Shown piece after piece: positions 40,989-49,985 of a stretch of 64,000 nucleotides of DNA; the first letter of the stretch is position 1, and the number at the start of each line of letters is the position of its first letter. The notes beneath the pieces were generated by a model. It worked only from the letters and a program-made list of their open reading frames with translations. It was not told where the DNA came from and did not search any database. Source of the stretch: Candidatus Rokuibacteriota bacterium. Its GTDB lineage: Bacteria; Methylomirabilota; Methylomirabilia; Rokubacteriales; CSP1-6. Location of the stretch: assembly GCA_016200085.1 (NCBI GenBank), contig JACQFL010000046.1, positions 1-64,000 of the forward strand. The letters are read 5' to 3'. The position numbers and the translations under genes were made by a program.

Positions 40989-41596
40989 CAGGGACGTCGC
41001 AGCTCCTCGTCGATCACCTCGCGGAACGTCTCCACGGGATGGTTGCCGATGAGGACGCGGCCGTTCACGACGAACGTGGGCGTGCTGCGCACGCCCAGCG
41101 CCCGCGCCTGCTCCACGTCGCGCTGCACCGCCGCGGCGAACCGGCGCTCGTCCAGGCAGCGCACGAACGGCTCGCGCGCGAGCCCGAGCTCGGTGGCGTA
41201 CTGGATGAGCTGCTCGCGCTCGAAGGCCGGCTGGCGCTCGAAGAGACGGTCGTGATACGGCCAGTACTGGCCGAGCTCGCCGGCGCACCGCGCCGCCTCG
41301 GCAGCCGGTCGCGCGAAGTCGTGGCTGCCGAGGGGGAAGTCCTTGAAGATGATGCGGACCCGCCCGTCGTATTCCGTCATGATCTGGTTCAGCGACCGCT
41401 GAACGTTGCGGCAGTAGGGTCACTGGTAGTCGGAGAACTCGAGGATCGTCACCCGCGCCGTCTGGGGCCCGCGCACCATCGCCGGCTCGATCGTGAGCTC
41501 GACCTGGGCGCGCGCGGCGGCCGACGACAGCAGCGCCACCGCGACGAGCGCGATGGTGTACACTCGCCATGAAGGACGGGTCCGAATTCGCCTCAT
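40988..41596 (-). CDS. DsbA-family thioredoxin-fold protein with an in-frame TGA at the active site: candidate selenoprotein
   Basis: The open frame runs through TGA at 41422-41420 and gives 202 residues if that codon is read as selenocysteine (U59). The active site then reads SDYQ-U-PYCRN, whereas relatives have SDxQCPYC, so U replaces the first, nucleophilic Cys while Cys62 is kept. Residues 1-30 are a signal peptide (IALVAVALLSSAAARA). Downstream features are normal DsbA-like: FKDFPLGSHDFA, ARCAGELGQYW and the cis-proline GVRSTPTFVVNG. A stem-loop placed as a bacterial SECIS follows the TGA. Nothing else in the gene is damaged. If not selenocysteine, the TGA would be a point nonsense mutation or sequencing error. 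I chose ATG 41596; ATG 41614 and GTG 41563 are alternatives. Confidence 0.8.
41387..41404 (-). promoter_or_regulatory. SECIS-like hairpin downstream of the in-frame TGA
   Basis: On the minus strand GTTCAGC-GGTC-GCTGAAC forms a perfect 7-bp stem with a GGUC loop. It begins 15 nt after the TGA, and the loop starts 22 nt after it. Bacterial SECIS elements lie in that range, and the E. coli fdhF element also shows GGUC at its tip. SelB bound to this loop would deliver tRNA-Sec to the UGA. Confidence 0.75.
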
Positions 41597-41623
41597 CCAG
41601 CGTGAGGATAGCACGGAGGGCCT

Positions 41624-42088
41624 ATGGATTCCTTCGCCAGCGTTGTCTTCGGCACGTACCCATCGTGGTCACACCTGGTGGTGCGCGTCGTCCTCGGCAT
41701 CATCTTCTTCGCGCACGGCGCCCAGAAGGTCTTCGGGTGGTTCGGGGGGCCCGGTCTCAAGGGCGTCATCGGCTACTTCAAGCAGGCGCTGGGGGTGCCG
41801 GCCCCGCTGGCGGCCCTCGCGGCCTTCACGGAGTGCTTCGGCGGGCTCGCCATGATCGTCGGCTTCCTGGTGCGGCCGGCGGCGCTCGGGCTGATCGCCG
41901 TCATGCTGGTGGCCGTCGCCAAGGTGCACGCCAGGAACGGGCTGTTCCTCAACATGCAGAACACGCCCGGGAAGGGCCACGGCTACGAGTTCAACCTGGC
42001 CCTGGCTGCCATGGCGGCCTCGATCCTGATCGGCGGCGCGGGGATCTTCTCGATCGACGGGGCCATCGTGCCGCTCGGCGGCAAGTAG
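41624..42088 (+). CDS. DoxX-family membrane protein
   Basis: 154 aa with four membrane helices. DoxX signature VVLGIIFFAHGAQKVFGWFGG at residues 22-42 and AFTECFGGLAMIVGF. DoxX proteins associate with thiol oxidation, sulfur metabolism or redox stress, but their reaction is not settled. The ATG has a GGAGGG Shine-Dalgarno. It diverges from the DsbA-like gene 28 nt away, a pairing that fits a thiol-redox theme by inference. Confidence 0.9.
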   Translation: MDSFASVVFGTYPSWSHLVVRVVLGIIFFAHGAQKVFGWFGGPGLKGVIGYFKQALGVPAPLAALAAFTECFGGLAMIVGFLVRPAALGLIAVMLVAVAKVHARNGLFLNMQNTPGKGHGYEFNLALAAMAASILIGGAGIFSIDGAIVPLGGK

Positions 42089-42090
42089 CC

Positions 42091-42453
42091 ATGTGGCTCG
42101 TCCTCCGCATCCTCGTCAACGCGGTGGCGATCTGGATCGCGGCCAACGTCGTGCCGGGGATCCGGGTTGGCGGGATGGGCCCGACGCTGATCGCGGCGCT
42201 CGTGCTGGGCGCCATCAACGCGGTGGTGCGCCCGGTCCTGGTCTTCCTGACGTTCCCCATCACCCTGGTGACGCTCGGCCTGTTCCTGCTCGTCCTCAAC
42301 GCGTTCTGTCTGTGGCTGACCTCGAAGCTCGTCCCCGGCTTCGTGGTCCAGGGATTCTGGGCCGCGCTCCTCGGCTCGCTGCTGATCTCGGTGGTCAGCT
42401 GGATCCTGAACGCGTTCATCGGCCACGGCGGGGCGCCCATCCGGCGCTTCTGA
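42091..42453 (+). CDS. Phage-holin-family-4-like small membrane protein
   Basis: 120 aa with four hydrophobic helices: RILVNAVAIWIAANVVPGI, ALVLGAINAVVRPVLVFL, TLVTLGLFLLVLNAFCLW and GSLLISVVSWILNAFI. The pattern matches the widespread family 4 holin-like proteins (YvlD type) of bacterial chromosomes, whose function is unclear. It begins 2 nt after doxX. Confidence 0.88.
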   Translation: MWLVLRILVNAVAIWIAANVVPGIRVGGMGPTLIAALVLGAINAVVRPVLVFLTFPITLVTLGLFLLVLNAFCLWLTSKLVPGFVVQGFWAALLGSLLISVVSWILNAFIGHGGAPIRRF

Positions 42454-42472
42454 GGGCGCGTCACCGGAGGAG

Positions 42473-43240
42473 CTACGCGGCGCGGCCGCCTTCCTCGGAG
42501 AGCGCGGTGATGACGTACGTGCCGGACTTCTCGTCACGCTCCAGGGTCACGATCTTCTGCTTCTCGGCCTCCTCGAGCAGCTTGGAGAACGTGGAGTAGC
42601 CGTAGTACGTCTCGTTGAAGGCGGGGTTCTTCCGGATCATGGTCTGCTTGACCATCGAGCCCCAGAGCGTTTCCTTGTTCTCGCGCTGGAGGGCCTGGAT
42701 GGCATCGATGAGCTGGGCCATGGCCTCGGCCTTCTTCTCGGGCAGCCCGCGCAGCAGGTTGGTCTTCTTGGTGTCGCGGATCAGGTCCTCGTAGAAGATG
42801 AACTCGTCGCAGTTGGCCACCAGCAGATCGGAGGACGACGACTTCACCCCGAGCCCGATCACGTAGCGGTCGTTCTCGCGGAGCTTGGAAACCAGCGGCG
42901 AGAAGTCCGAGTCGCCCGAGACGAGGCAGAAGGTGTCGATGTGGGTCTTGCCGTAGGCCAGATCCAGGGCGTCGACGACCATCCGGATGTCGGCGGAGTT
43001 CTTGCCGCTGTAGCGCGACTGGGGGACGTCGATCAGCTCGATGGCCCACTCGTGGAAGGGCCGCTTGTACTCAGTGAACCGGTTCCAGTCGGCGTAGGCC
43101 CGCCGCACGATGATCTTGCCCTTCTCGAGCAGCCGCTCCAGCACCAGCTTGATCTCGAACTGCTTGTACTGGGCCTCCTTGACGCCCCGGGCGATGTTCT
43201 CGAAGTCCATGAACAGCGCCAGCTTCCGCTCTCCGTTCAT
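42473..43240 (-). CDS. NYN-domain (LabA/DUF88-type) putative ribonuclease with OST-HTH-like C-terminus
   Basis: 255 aa. The PIN-like NYN domain spans residues 5-160 with acidic residues Asp12 (FMDFEN), Asp84 (ADIRMVVD), Asp110 and Asp112 ([11 protein letters not shown]). The C-terminal 75 residues ([33 protein letters not shown]) resemble an OST-HTH/LOTUS domain. Such proteins are thought to cut RNA, though few have been tested. The gene diverges from the sulfite-oxidase-like gene; a TATAAT box lies on the minus strand near 43282-43287. Confidence 0.9.
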   Translation of the reverse strand: MNGERKLALFMDFENIARGVKEAQYKQFEIKLVLERLLEKGKIIVRRAYADWNRFTEYKRPFHEWAIELIDVPQSRYSGKNSADIRMVVDALDLAYGKTHIDTFCLVSGDSDFSPLVSKLRENDRYVIGLGVKSSSSDLLVANCDEFIFYEDLIRDTKKTNLLRGLPEKKAEAMAQLIDAIQALQRENKETLWGSMVKQTMIRKNPAFNETYYGYSTFSKLLEEAEKQKIVTLERDEKSGTYVITALSEEGGRAA

Positions 43241-43334
43241 CCGCGATCCTTTCGCCCGCGGTCAGACCACGCTGGCCGCTTCCATTATATGTCCCCGCGC
43301 CGGGCGAACCCGCACTCGTGAGCTTGTCGCAGTA

Positions 43335-43570
43335 TCGAGGAGCGCCCCGGTTTTGCCGGGGTGCTCCGAGCGTTGAGGGGTCTGGGGAACGAGGAGCGCC
43401 GCGGTTTTGCCGGGGTGCTCCGAGCGTTGGGGGGTCGGGGGAACGAGGAGCGCCGCGGGTTTGCCGGGGTGCTCCGAGCGTTGGGGAGTCGGGGGAACGA
43501 GGAGCGCCCCGGGTTCCCCGGGGTGCTGCCGAGCGTTGGGGGGTCTGGGGGGCGCCCGGAGCCCCCCAGC
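43335..43570. repeat. Four tandem 54-bp hairpin repeat units (interspersed family, copy 1)
   Basis: Units start at about 43335, 43390, 43444 and 43498. Each contains a stem such as GAGCGCCCCGG-TTTTG-CCGGGGTGCTC, then CGAGCGTTGGGGGGTC. The last unit ends in CTGGGGGGC...GCCCCCCAG, a second hairpin. The same element occurs at 44295-44397, 60069-60140 and 61562-61637. The array lies between two divergent genes. Confidence 0.88.
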
Positions 43571-43652
43571 TTCAACTGGTATAGTTGTGCTGAATATCGT
43601 TGGGTCGAAGCGTGCAATGACGAGGATTTCTGCGCTCTGGAGGTCACGACGG

Positions 43653-44294
43653 ATGAAGCAGGCCGACCCCGAGATGGCCAAGCGCGTCCCCCCCGGCCAG
43701 ACCCTGACCGCCAAGTGGCCCGTGCTGACCTACGGCCTGACCCCCCGCTTCGATCCCACGCGCTGGACCTTCCGCTGCTTCGGCCTGGTGGAGCACGAGA
43801 CCACGTGGATGTGGGCGGAGTTCCTGACGCTGCCCCGCGTCACGCTCACGTCGGACATCCACTGCGTCACGCGCTGGTCGAGGCTGGACAACGTGTGGGA
43901 GGGGGTGTCGATCCGCGAGATCGTCTCGCGCGTGCGCCCGCGGCCCGAGGCGCGCTTCGTGGTCCAGCACGCGGACCCGGACTACACGACGAACACCGCC
44001 ATCCAGGATCTCCTCGATGAGGACGTGCTGCTCGCGATCAAGCACGACGGCCGCGACCTCGAGCCCGACCACGGCGGGCCCATGCGGCTGGTCCTGCCCA
44101 AGCTCTACTTCTGGAAGAGTGCGAAGTGGCTGCGCGCCCTCGAGTTCGTCGACGTCAACCCGCCCGGGTTCTGGGAGCAGAACGGCTACCACATGCACGC
44201 CGATCCCTGGACGGAGGAGCGCTACGCGGACCAGGAGACCCGCGCCATGCAGCAGATGCGCGCAGAAGCCGCGCGCAAGCTGCGCGAGAGGTAG
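43653..44294 (+). CDS. Sulfite-oxidase-like molybdopterin-binding protein
   Basis: 213 aa from ATG 43653, chosen for its GGAGG Shine-Dalgarno. It is the YuiH/oxidoreductase molybdopterin domain group: PVLTYGLTPRFDPTRWTFR, LPRVTLTSDIHCVTRWSRLDN with molybdenum-ligand Cys71, then LLAIKHDGRDLEPDHGGPMR and LRALEFVDVNPPGFWE. No heme or dimerisation domain and no signal peptide is present. The substrate is unknown. A short palindrome CAACT-GGTAT-AGTTG lies upstream at 43573-43587. Confidence 0.88.
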   Translation: MKQADPEMAKRVPPGQTLTAKWPVLTYGLTPRFDPTRWTFRCFGLVEHETTWMWAEFLTLPRVTLTSDIHCVTRWSRLDNVWEGVSIREIVSRVRPRPEARFVVQHADPDYTTNTAIQDLLDEDVLLAIKHDGRDLEPDHGGPMRLVLPKLYFWKSAKWLRALEFVDVNPPGFWEQNGYHMHADPWTEERYADQETRAMQQMRAEAARKLRER

Positions 44295-44397
44295 GGGCCC
44301 CGGGGCGCCCCGAGGGTCGGGGGGATCGAGGGGTGCCCCGGGTTCCCCGGGGCGCCCCGAGTGCCGGGGGGTCTGGGGGGCGCCCGGAGCCCCCCAG
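44295..44397. repeat. Interspersed hairpin repeat, copy 2
   Basis: About one and a half units of the GC-rich repeat lie between two convergent genes, running from just after the stop codon at 44294 to near the stop of czcA at 44402. It ends in CTGGGGGGC-GCCCGGA-GCCCCCCAG, as the last unit of copy 1 does. Its position could serve both genes as a transcription end. Confidence 0.85.
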
Positions 44398-44401
44398 TCA
44401 A

Positions 44402-47400
44402 TCAGTCCCCGGCAGTGACGCGCGCCCCTGATCGGCGGCGATTCAGCAGCTCGAAGATCGCGGGAAGGACGAGCAGCGTGAGCGCCGTCGACGACACCAG
44501 GCCGCCGACCACCACGCGCGCGAGCGGCCGCTGGATCTCGGCGCCGATCCCCTGCGACAGCGCGGCCGGGAGGAAGCCGATCACCGCCACGATCCCGGAG
44601 ACGATGATCGGGCGGAACCGGATCTCGCAGCCGCGAATGATCGCCTCCGTGGCCTCGAGCCCCTCGGAGCGCGCCTGCCGGATCGAGGAAACGAGCACGA
44701 CGCCGTTGAGGACGCTCACCCCGAACACCGCCACGTAGCCCACCGCGGCGGAGATGTTGAAGTTCGTGCCCCACGCCCACAGGGCGAGCGTGCCGCCGAT
44801 GAGCGCAAAAGGCAGGTTGAGCATGATGAGCAGCGCGTCGCCGACAGAGTTGAACGCCCCGAAGAGCAGGATGAAGATGATGAAGATCGCCAGCGGCACG
44901 ATCACGTAGAGCTGGCCGAGGGCGCGCTGTTGGTCCTCGAAGCGGCCGCTCCAGACCATCCGGTAGCCCGCGGGGAGGCGGACCGCCGCGTCGACCTTCT
45001 TCATCGCCTCCGCCACGAGGCCGCCCATGTCGCGCTCCCGGACGCTCCACTTGACGGCCAGCCGCCGGACGTTGCCCTCCCGCAAGATCTCGGCCAGGCC
45101 GTCGGTGCGCACGAACTCGGCGAGCTGGCTCACGGGGATCCGCTCGCCGCTCGGGGCGCTCACGGTAAGGGCGCGCAGCCGCTCGACGCCGCTGCCTTCC
45201 TGCGACAAGCGAACGACCAGCTTGAAGCGACGCTCCTGCTCGAACACCTCGCTCACGGTGCGGCCGGTGGTGGCCGCCTCGATCGCGTCCTGGACGTCCT
45301 GCACGTTGATCCCGAACCGTGCCGTGGCGGCGCGGTCGACCACGATCTGCAGTTGCGGCTGCCCGGGCACGTGGTCGAAGTCGAGGTCGGCCACGCCGCG
45401 GATCGGGCGCAGGACGTCCGCGATCTGGCGCGCGAGCCGATCCATCACGAAGAAGTCGGAGCCGTAGAGCTTGATGGCGAGCTCGCCCTTGGTGCCGGCC
45501 AGCGCCTCGTCGACGTTGTCCTTGATCGGCTGCGAGAAGTTCGTGGTGACGCCCGGGATGCTGGCCAGCGCGGCCGTCATCATCTCGACCAGTGTTTCCT
45601 TGTCCCGGGTCGTCGTCCACTCCTCGCGTGGCTTGAGCCCCACGTAGAACTCGGCGTTGTCCGGCGCCTCGGGGTCCGTGCCGTCGTCGGGCGCCCCGAG
45701 CTGCGAGACCACGACATGCACCTCGGGGAACTTCAGCAGGCGCTCCCGGATCTCCCGGACGTAGGGGGTGACGCCTTCGAGCGACACGCCGATGGGGAAC
45801 TGGACGCGGACCCAGAGGTCGCCCTCGTCCAGCTCCGGCAGGAACTCCTTGCCGAGGACGGTGAAGACGAAGAGGGCGACGGCGACGAGCACGACGGCGG
45901 CACCGACGGGGACCAGGGGCCGCCGCAGGCACCAGCGCAGCGCCGGCAGGTACGGGCGGCGGAGCCAGCGCAGCAGCGGGCTCTCGCGCTTGGAGGGAGG
46001 CTGCCGGAAGAGCAGGCTGGCGAGGGCGGGGATGAGGGTCAGGGTGAGCACGAGCGAGCCGATCACCGCGAGCGAGATCGTCACCGCCATCGGCCGGAAG
46101 AGCTTGCCCTCGATCCGCTGGAAGGTCACGATCGGCAGGTAGACGGTCATGATGATGAGCACCGCGAAGGTCAGCGGCCGCGCGACCTCCATCGCCGCGT
46201 GCTGGACCTCGCGCACCACGCGGTGCCCCGTGACTTTTCGCTCGGCGAGGTGACGCAGGATGTTCTCGGTCATGATCACCGCGCCGTCGACGATGATCCC
46301 GAAATCGATGGCGCCCAGGGAGAGGAGGTTGGCGGGGATCCCCCGCAGATCCATGAAGATGAAGGCGAACAGCAGCGACAGGGGGATGGTGAGCGCCACC
46401 AGGCACGCGGCGCGGATGTTGAAGAGGAACAGGGAGAGGAGCACGACCACGAGCCCGGCGCCCTCCACGAGGTTCTTCTTCACTGTGGCCACCGTGGTGT
46501 TCACGAGGCGGTCGCGGCTGTAGTAGGGGCGCAGCTCGACGCCAGGGGGCAGGCGCGTTTTCTGGATCTCCTCGGCCTTCTGCTTCACCGCCTCGACCAC
46601 GGTGCCGGGGTTCTCGCCCTTGCGCATGAGCACGATGCCCTGCACGAGATCGTCGTCGTGGTCGCGGCCGAGGACGCCGAGACGGATGCCGTGGCCCACG
46701 CCCACCGTTCCGATGTCCCTCACGCGGACAGGGGTGCCGCGCTGGGCGGTCACGACGATGTTCTCGATGTCGCCGAGCGACCGCACGAGCCCGATACCCC
46801 GTACGGTGATCCGGTACTCGCCCTCCCCGATGTATCCGCCGCCGGCGTTGGCATTGTTGTTGGCCACGGCGTCGAACACCTGCTTGAGGGTCAGGTTGTA
46901 GGCGCGCAGCCGGACCGGGTCCACCGTCACCTGGTACTGCTTGGTCCCGCCGCCCCACGAGATCACGTCCTCGACACCCGGGACCTTCTTGAACTCGCGC
47001 TCCAGCACCCAGTCTTGCAGGGCCTTCAGCTCGATCAGCGACGTCGTCTTGGACTCGATGGTGTACCGAAAGAGCTCTCCGATGACGCTGGACATCGGCC
47101 CCAGCGCGGGCCGGGCGTCCGCGGGCAACTCGGCCTGGCTCAGCCGCGCCTGGACCTGCTGCCGGGCCCAGTAGTCGTCGGTGCCGTCGGAGAAGATCAC
47201 GCGGATGTTCGAGAGGCCGAAGAGCGTGTCCGAGCGGATGACGGTCACCCGGGCGATGCCGTTGAGCTCCTTCTCGAGCGCGATGGTGATGAGCCGTTCG
47301 ACCTCCTCGGCCGAGTGCCCGGGCCAGAGCGTGATGACCTCGACCCGGACGTCCCCGACGTCGGGGTAGGCCTCGACGGGCAGCCGGCGGTACGACGCGA

Positions 47401-47482
47401 CGCCGACCCCGATGAGCATCAGCCCGAGGGCGATGGTGACGAATCGCTGGTGCAGCGCGAAGGCGACGACGCGGGCGATCAC
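44402..47482 (-). CDS. czcA: RND heavy-metal efflux pump, inner-membrane subunit (CzcA type)
   Basis: 1026 aa from GTG 47482. Twelve membrane helices and two large periplasmic loops, with the HME-RND motif GAIDFGIIVDGAVIMTEN in helix four, as in cobalt-zinc-cadmium and copper/silver exporters. It starts RVVAFALHQRFVTIALGLML, the usual CzcA opening. It overlaps the adaptor gene stop in GTGA. Proton-driven export of divalent metals is likely; selectivity is not given by the motifs I can see. Confidence 0.93.
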   Translation of the reverse strand: MIARVVAFALHQRFVTIALGLMLIGVGVASYRRLPVEAYPDVGDVRVEVITLWPGHSAEEVERLITIALEKELNGIARVTVIRSDTLFGLSNIRVIFSDGTDDYWARQQVQARLSQAELPADARPALGPMSSVIGELFRYTIESKTTSLIELKALQDWVLEREFKKVPGVEDVISWGGGTKQYQVTVDPVRLRAYNLTLKQVFDAVANNNANAGGGYIGEGEYRITVRGIGLVRSLGDIENIVVTAQRGTPVRVRDIGTVGVGHGIRLGVLGRDHDDDLVQGIVLMRKGENPGTVVEAVKQKAEEIQKTRLPPGVELRPYYSRDRLVNTTVATVKKNLVEGAGLVVVLLSLFLFNIRAACLVALTIPLSLLFAFIFMDLRGIPANLLSLGAIDFGIIVDGAVIMTENILRHLAERKVTGHRVVREVQHAAMEVARPLTFAVLIIMTVYLPIVTFQRIEGKLFRPMAVTISLAVIGSLVLTLTLIPALASLLFRQPPSKRESPLLRWLRRPYLPALRWCLRRPLVPVGAAVVLVAVALFVFTVLGKEFLPELDEGDLWVRVQFPIGVSLEGVTPYVREIRERLLKFPEVHVVVSQLGAPDDGTDPEAPDNAEFYVGLKPREEWTTTRDKETLVEMMTAALASIPGVTTNFSQPIKDNVDEALAGTKGELAIKLYGSDFFVMDRLARQIADVLRPIRGVADLDFDHVPGQPQLQIVVDRAATARFGINVQDVQDAIEAATTGRTVSEVFEQERRFKLVVRLSQEGSGVERLRALTVSAPSGERIPVSQLAEFVRTDGLAEILREGNVRRLAVKWSVRERDMGGLVAEAMKKVDAAVRLPAGYRMVWSGRFEDQQRALGQLYVIVPLAIFIIFILLFGAFNSVGDALLIMLNLPFALIGGTLALWAWGTNFNISAAVGYVAVFGVSVLNGVVLVSSIRQARSEGLEATEAIIRGCEIRFRPIIVSGIVAVIGFLPAALSQGIGAEIQRPLARVVVGGLVSSTALTLLVLPAIFELLNRRRSGARVTAGD

Positions 47483-48660
47483 TGGACGGATTTGCGCAGG
47501 AGCACGCTGCCGGTGCTGACGACACGGTCGGAGGGCGCGAGGCCGTCCAGCACGTCCACCAGGCCCTCGGCGGTGGCGCCCAGCCGGACCGACCTCCGTT
47601 CGTAGTTCTCCCGGGCGCGCTCGACGAGCACGTACACGGTGTCGCCGTCGCGGTGCACCGCGCTCACCGGGATCACCAGCGCCCGCGCACTGCCCGTGGC
47701 GATCGCCACGCGGACGAACATCTCGGCCTTCAGCATCCGGTTCGGGTTGGCCACCACCCCGCGCACCTTCACCGTGCGGGTCTCCTTGTCCACGGCGTCC
47801 GCGACGTGGGCGACGCGTCCTTCGATGCGCTCTCCAGGGCAACACGGCAGGGTCACCGCCATGGTCTGCCCGGTCCGCACCCTGGGCACGTCCGGCTCGT
47901 AGACGTCGGCCACCACCCACATCGTGGTCAGGTCCGCGATCACGAACAGGTTGAGTGGGGTGTCGGAGGCGCCGTACGCCACGACCTGGCCTGGCAGGGC
48001 GTTCCGCTCGACCACGACGCCGCCGCGCGGCGCCGTGACCACCATCGTGGTGCCGGTGTCGGCCCGAGCCGCGACCTGCGCGAGCTGTCCCTCGACGACG
48101 CCGAGCGTGCCCAGGCGCGACGCCGCCCGAGCCTGCTCGGCGCGGGCCTTGCGCGCGTCGTTCTCGGCTTCGCGGATCTCCTTCTGGGCGATGGCCTTCA
48201 CGTCGAGGAGCTCGCGTGCGAGCCGGAGCGCGGCCTCGGCGCGCTCGACGTCGGCGATGGCCTTCGCGTAATCCGCCTTCGCCGCGCCGAGATCCGGGCT
48301 GTTCATGACGAAGAGCCGGGTGCCGGGCTCGACGACGTCGCCCGGCCGCACGAGCACCTCGACGACCCGCCCCGTGCTCGGCGCGTGGATCCGCACCACC
48401 GCTTCCTCGTTGAACTGGACCTTGCCGCTCGTCTCCAATCCCTGGTTGCGGACGCGGTATTCCGGGTTGACTGTCTTCACCGCCGGTCCCGAGGCCGTCC
48501 CCGGGGCCGCCGGACCATCGGGGCTGCGTCCAGCGAGGGCGCCGGACGTCGGCCCTGGAGTGGTCCTGGCCGCGGTCGATTTGGGGTGTTCCGACGCCGC
48601 GTCGTTGCACGCGGCACAGGCCAGCAGCAAGAGCAGGACGACAGGATGCCGCGGCGTCAT
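47479..48660 (-). CDS. czcB: RND efflux periplasmic adaptor (CzcB type), putative lipoprotein
   Basis: 393 aa from ATG 48660. The N-terminus (VVLLLLLACAACND) has a lipobox-like LACAAC, so it is probably a lipoprotein. A low-complexity stretch is followed by the hairpin, lipoyl and beta-barrel domains (IHAPSTGRVVEVLVRPGDVV, KADYAKAIADVERAEAAL, VERNALPGQVVAYG, TVKVRGVVANPNRMLKAEMF). It links the CzcA pump to the outer-membrane channel. It overlaps both neighbouring genes. Confidence 0.92.
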   Translation of the reverse strand: MTPRHPVVLLLLLACAACNDAASEHPKSTAARTTPGPTSGALAGRSPDGPAAPGTASGPAVKTVNPEYRVRNQGLETSGKVQFNEEAVVRIHAPSTGRVVEVLVRPGDVVEPGTRLFVMNSPDLGAAKADYAKAIADVERAEAALRLARELLDVKAIAQKEIREAENDARKARAEQARAASRLGTLGVVEGQLAQVAARADTGTTMVVTAPRGGVVVERNALPGQVVAYGASDTPLNLFVIADLTTMWVVADVYEPDVPRVRTGQTMAVTLPCCPGERIEGRVAHVADAVDKETRTVKVRGVVANPNRMLKAEMFVRVAIATGSARALVIPVSAVHRDGDTVYVLVERARENYERRSVRLGATAEGLVDVLDGLAPSDRVVSTGSVLLRKSVQ

Positions 48661-49889
48661 TCGACCGGCCGGCCGACGGCCGCCTCCAGCTGGTACACCG
48701 CGCCCCAGTAGGCGCCGAGCGCGCGCAGGTGCTCGAGGGCCGTCTCGCGGTAGGTGCGCTGGGCGTCGAGGAAGTCGAGCAGGCTGACGCCGCCGCGCCG
48801 GTAGGCGAACTCCACCGTGTCGCGCGCCCGGAGCGCCTTGGGGAGGTAGACGTCCACGAGCAGGCGGACGCGATCGCGCTGGACCGCTCCGGTGGTGACC
48901 GCGGTCTCCACCTCGGCGAGCGCCTGGGCGGCCGCGGCCTCGCGCAGCGAGCCGGCGCGCAGGACCTCGGACTCCGTGCGCGCGATCTCGCCCTGGTTGC
49001 GGTCGAAGATCCGGATCGGCAGGCTCACCCCGAGCCCGAACGTGTTCTCGTTGGCGGTGCTGCGCTGGTACTCGAGCTGGGGCGTCACGTCCCACCAGGC
49101 GTTGGCGCGGGCCAGGTTGACGTCGGCGCGGGCCTTCTCGCGGGCCGCGTCGGCGGCGCGGAGATCGGGCCGGTTCGCCACGGCCTCGCGCGTGGCGGCC
49201 TCGCGGTCGAGGGGGACCTCGCGGAAGGCGAGATCGCCCACCACGTCGAAGTCCTCCGGGAGCGCGGTCGGGCCGATGGCCGCGCGCAGCGCGATCTTCG
49301 CCGAGCGCATGGCCAGCTCGGCGTCCGAGGCGTCGCGCTCGAACGAGAAGCGCTGCACTTGCAGGCGCAGCAACTCGAGCTCGGAGATGTCCCCGCGCTC
49401 GGCCCGGAAGCGCTGGATGCGCTCGATCTCGTCGAGCGTGCGGAGGTTGTCGGCCGCGAGGGTCCGCTGGGCCGCCGCGGTCAGCACGTCCACGAACGAT
49501 TTCTTGACCTGGGCCACCACCTGACGGCGCACGTCGGCGAGCTCGAAGCCGGTGACCTTCGAGGCGGCGCGGGCGCTCTCGATCCGGCGCTCCCGCTTGC
49601 CGCCCAGCTCGATGGTCTGGCCGACGATGAGCGTGTGCTGGGCCGGGGACTGCGAGCCGGCCAGACCCTCGCCCGAGTACGAGGCGGTCGGGTTGGGACG
49701 CAGGCCCGCGGTGATCTCGCTGGCGCGCACGGACTGCACCTCGCTCTGCTTGGCGCGCAGGGTGGGGTTCTCGCGGAGCGACAGCCGCACGGCGTCGTCG
49801 ACGGTCACACGGGGGCGCTCCTGCCCGCCGGCGCCCATCGGCGCCAGCAGCAACGAGAGACAACCCGCCAGCATGACTTTCCTCAGCAT
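48657..49889 (-). CDS. czcC: TolC-family outer-membrane efflux protein (CzcC type)
   Basis: 410 aa with a signal peptide (residues 1-22, LAGCLSLLLAPMGAGG). Two TolC repeats are seen: VTVDDAVRLSLRENPTLRAK and REAVANRPDLRAADAAREKA. The protein forms the outer-membrane channel of the tripartite metal pump. Gene order C-B-A with overlapping ATGA and GTGA junctions shows one operon. Confidence 0.93.
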   Translation of the reverse strand: MLRKVMLAGCLSLLLAPMGAGGQERPRVTVDDAVRLSLRENPTLRAKQSEVQSVRASEITAGLRPNPTASYSGEGLAGSQSPAQHTLIVGQTIELGGKRERRIESARAASKVTGFELADVRRQVVAQVKKSFVDVLTAAAQRTLAADNLRTLDEIERIQRFRAERGDISELELLRLQVQRFSFERDASDAELAMRSAKIALRAAIGPTALPEDFDVVGDLAFREVPLDREAATREAVANRPDLRAADAAREKARADVNLARANAWWDVTPQLEYQRSTANENTFGLGVSLPIRIFDRNQGEIARTESEVLRAGSLREAAAAQALAEVETAVTTGAVQRDRVRLLVDVYLPKALRARDTVEFAYRRGGVSLLDFLDAQRTYRETALEHLRALGAYWGAVYQLEAAVGRPVE

Positions 49890-49985
49890 TCGACCCTCCC
49901 GCAGACATGGGCCGCGCGCGCGGCACGGCCACCAGCGAGTTCCCGGTCGGGCCCGCTCCTCACGAACGGGCGGCGCCGGCCGGGA

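Noticed and set aside
41420..41614. Reading the DsbA-like gene as two separate short genes
   Set aside because: The two parts are in the same frame, separated by a single TGA at a conserved Cys position with no gap in homology, so one gene with a recoded or mutated codon is the simpler view.
42091..42453. Prophage lysis gene
   Set aside because: Family 4 holin-like proteins are ordinary chromosomal membrane proteins in many bacteria, and no other phage gene is around.
43335..43570. Regular repeats that look like a short CRISPR array
   Set aside because: The 54-bp units are contiguous and nearly identical over their whole length, with no variable spacers, and the same unit occurs alone at three other places. 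No cas genes are near.
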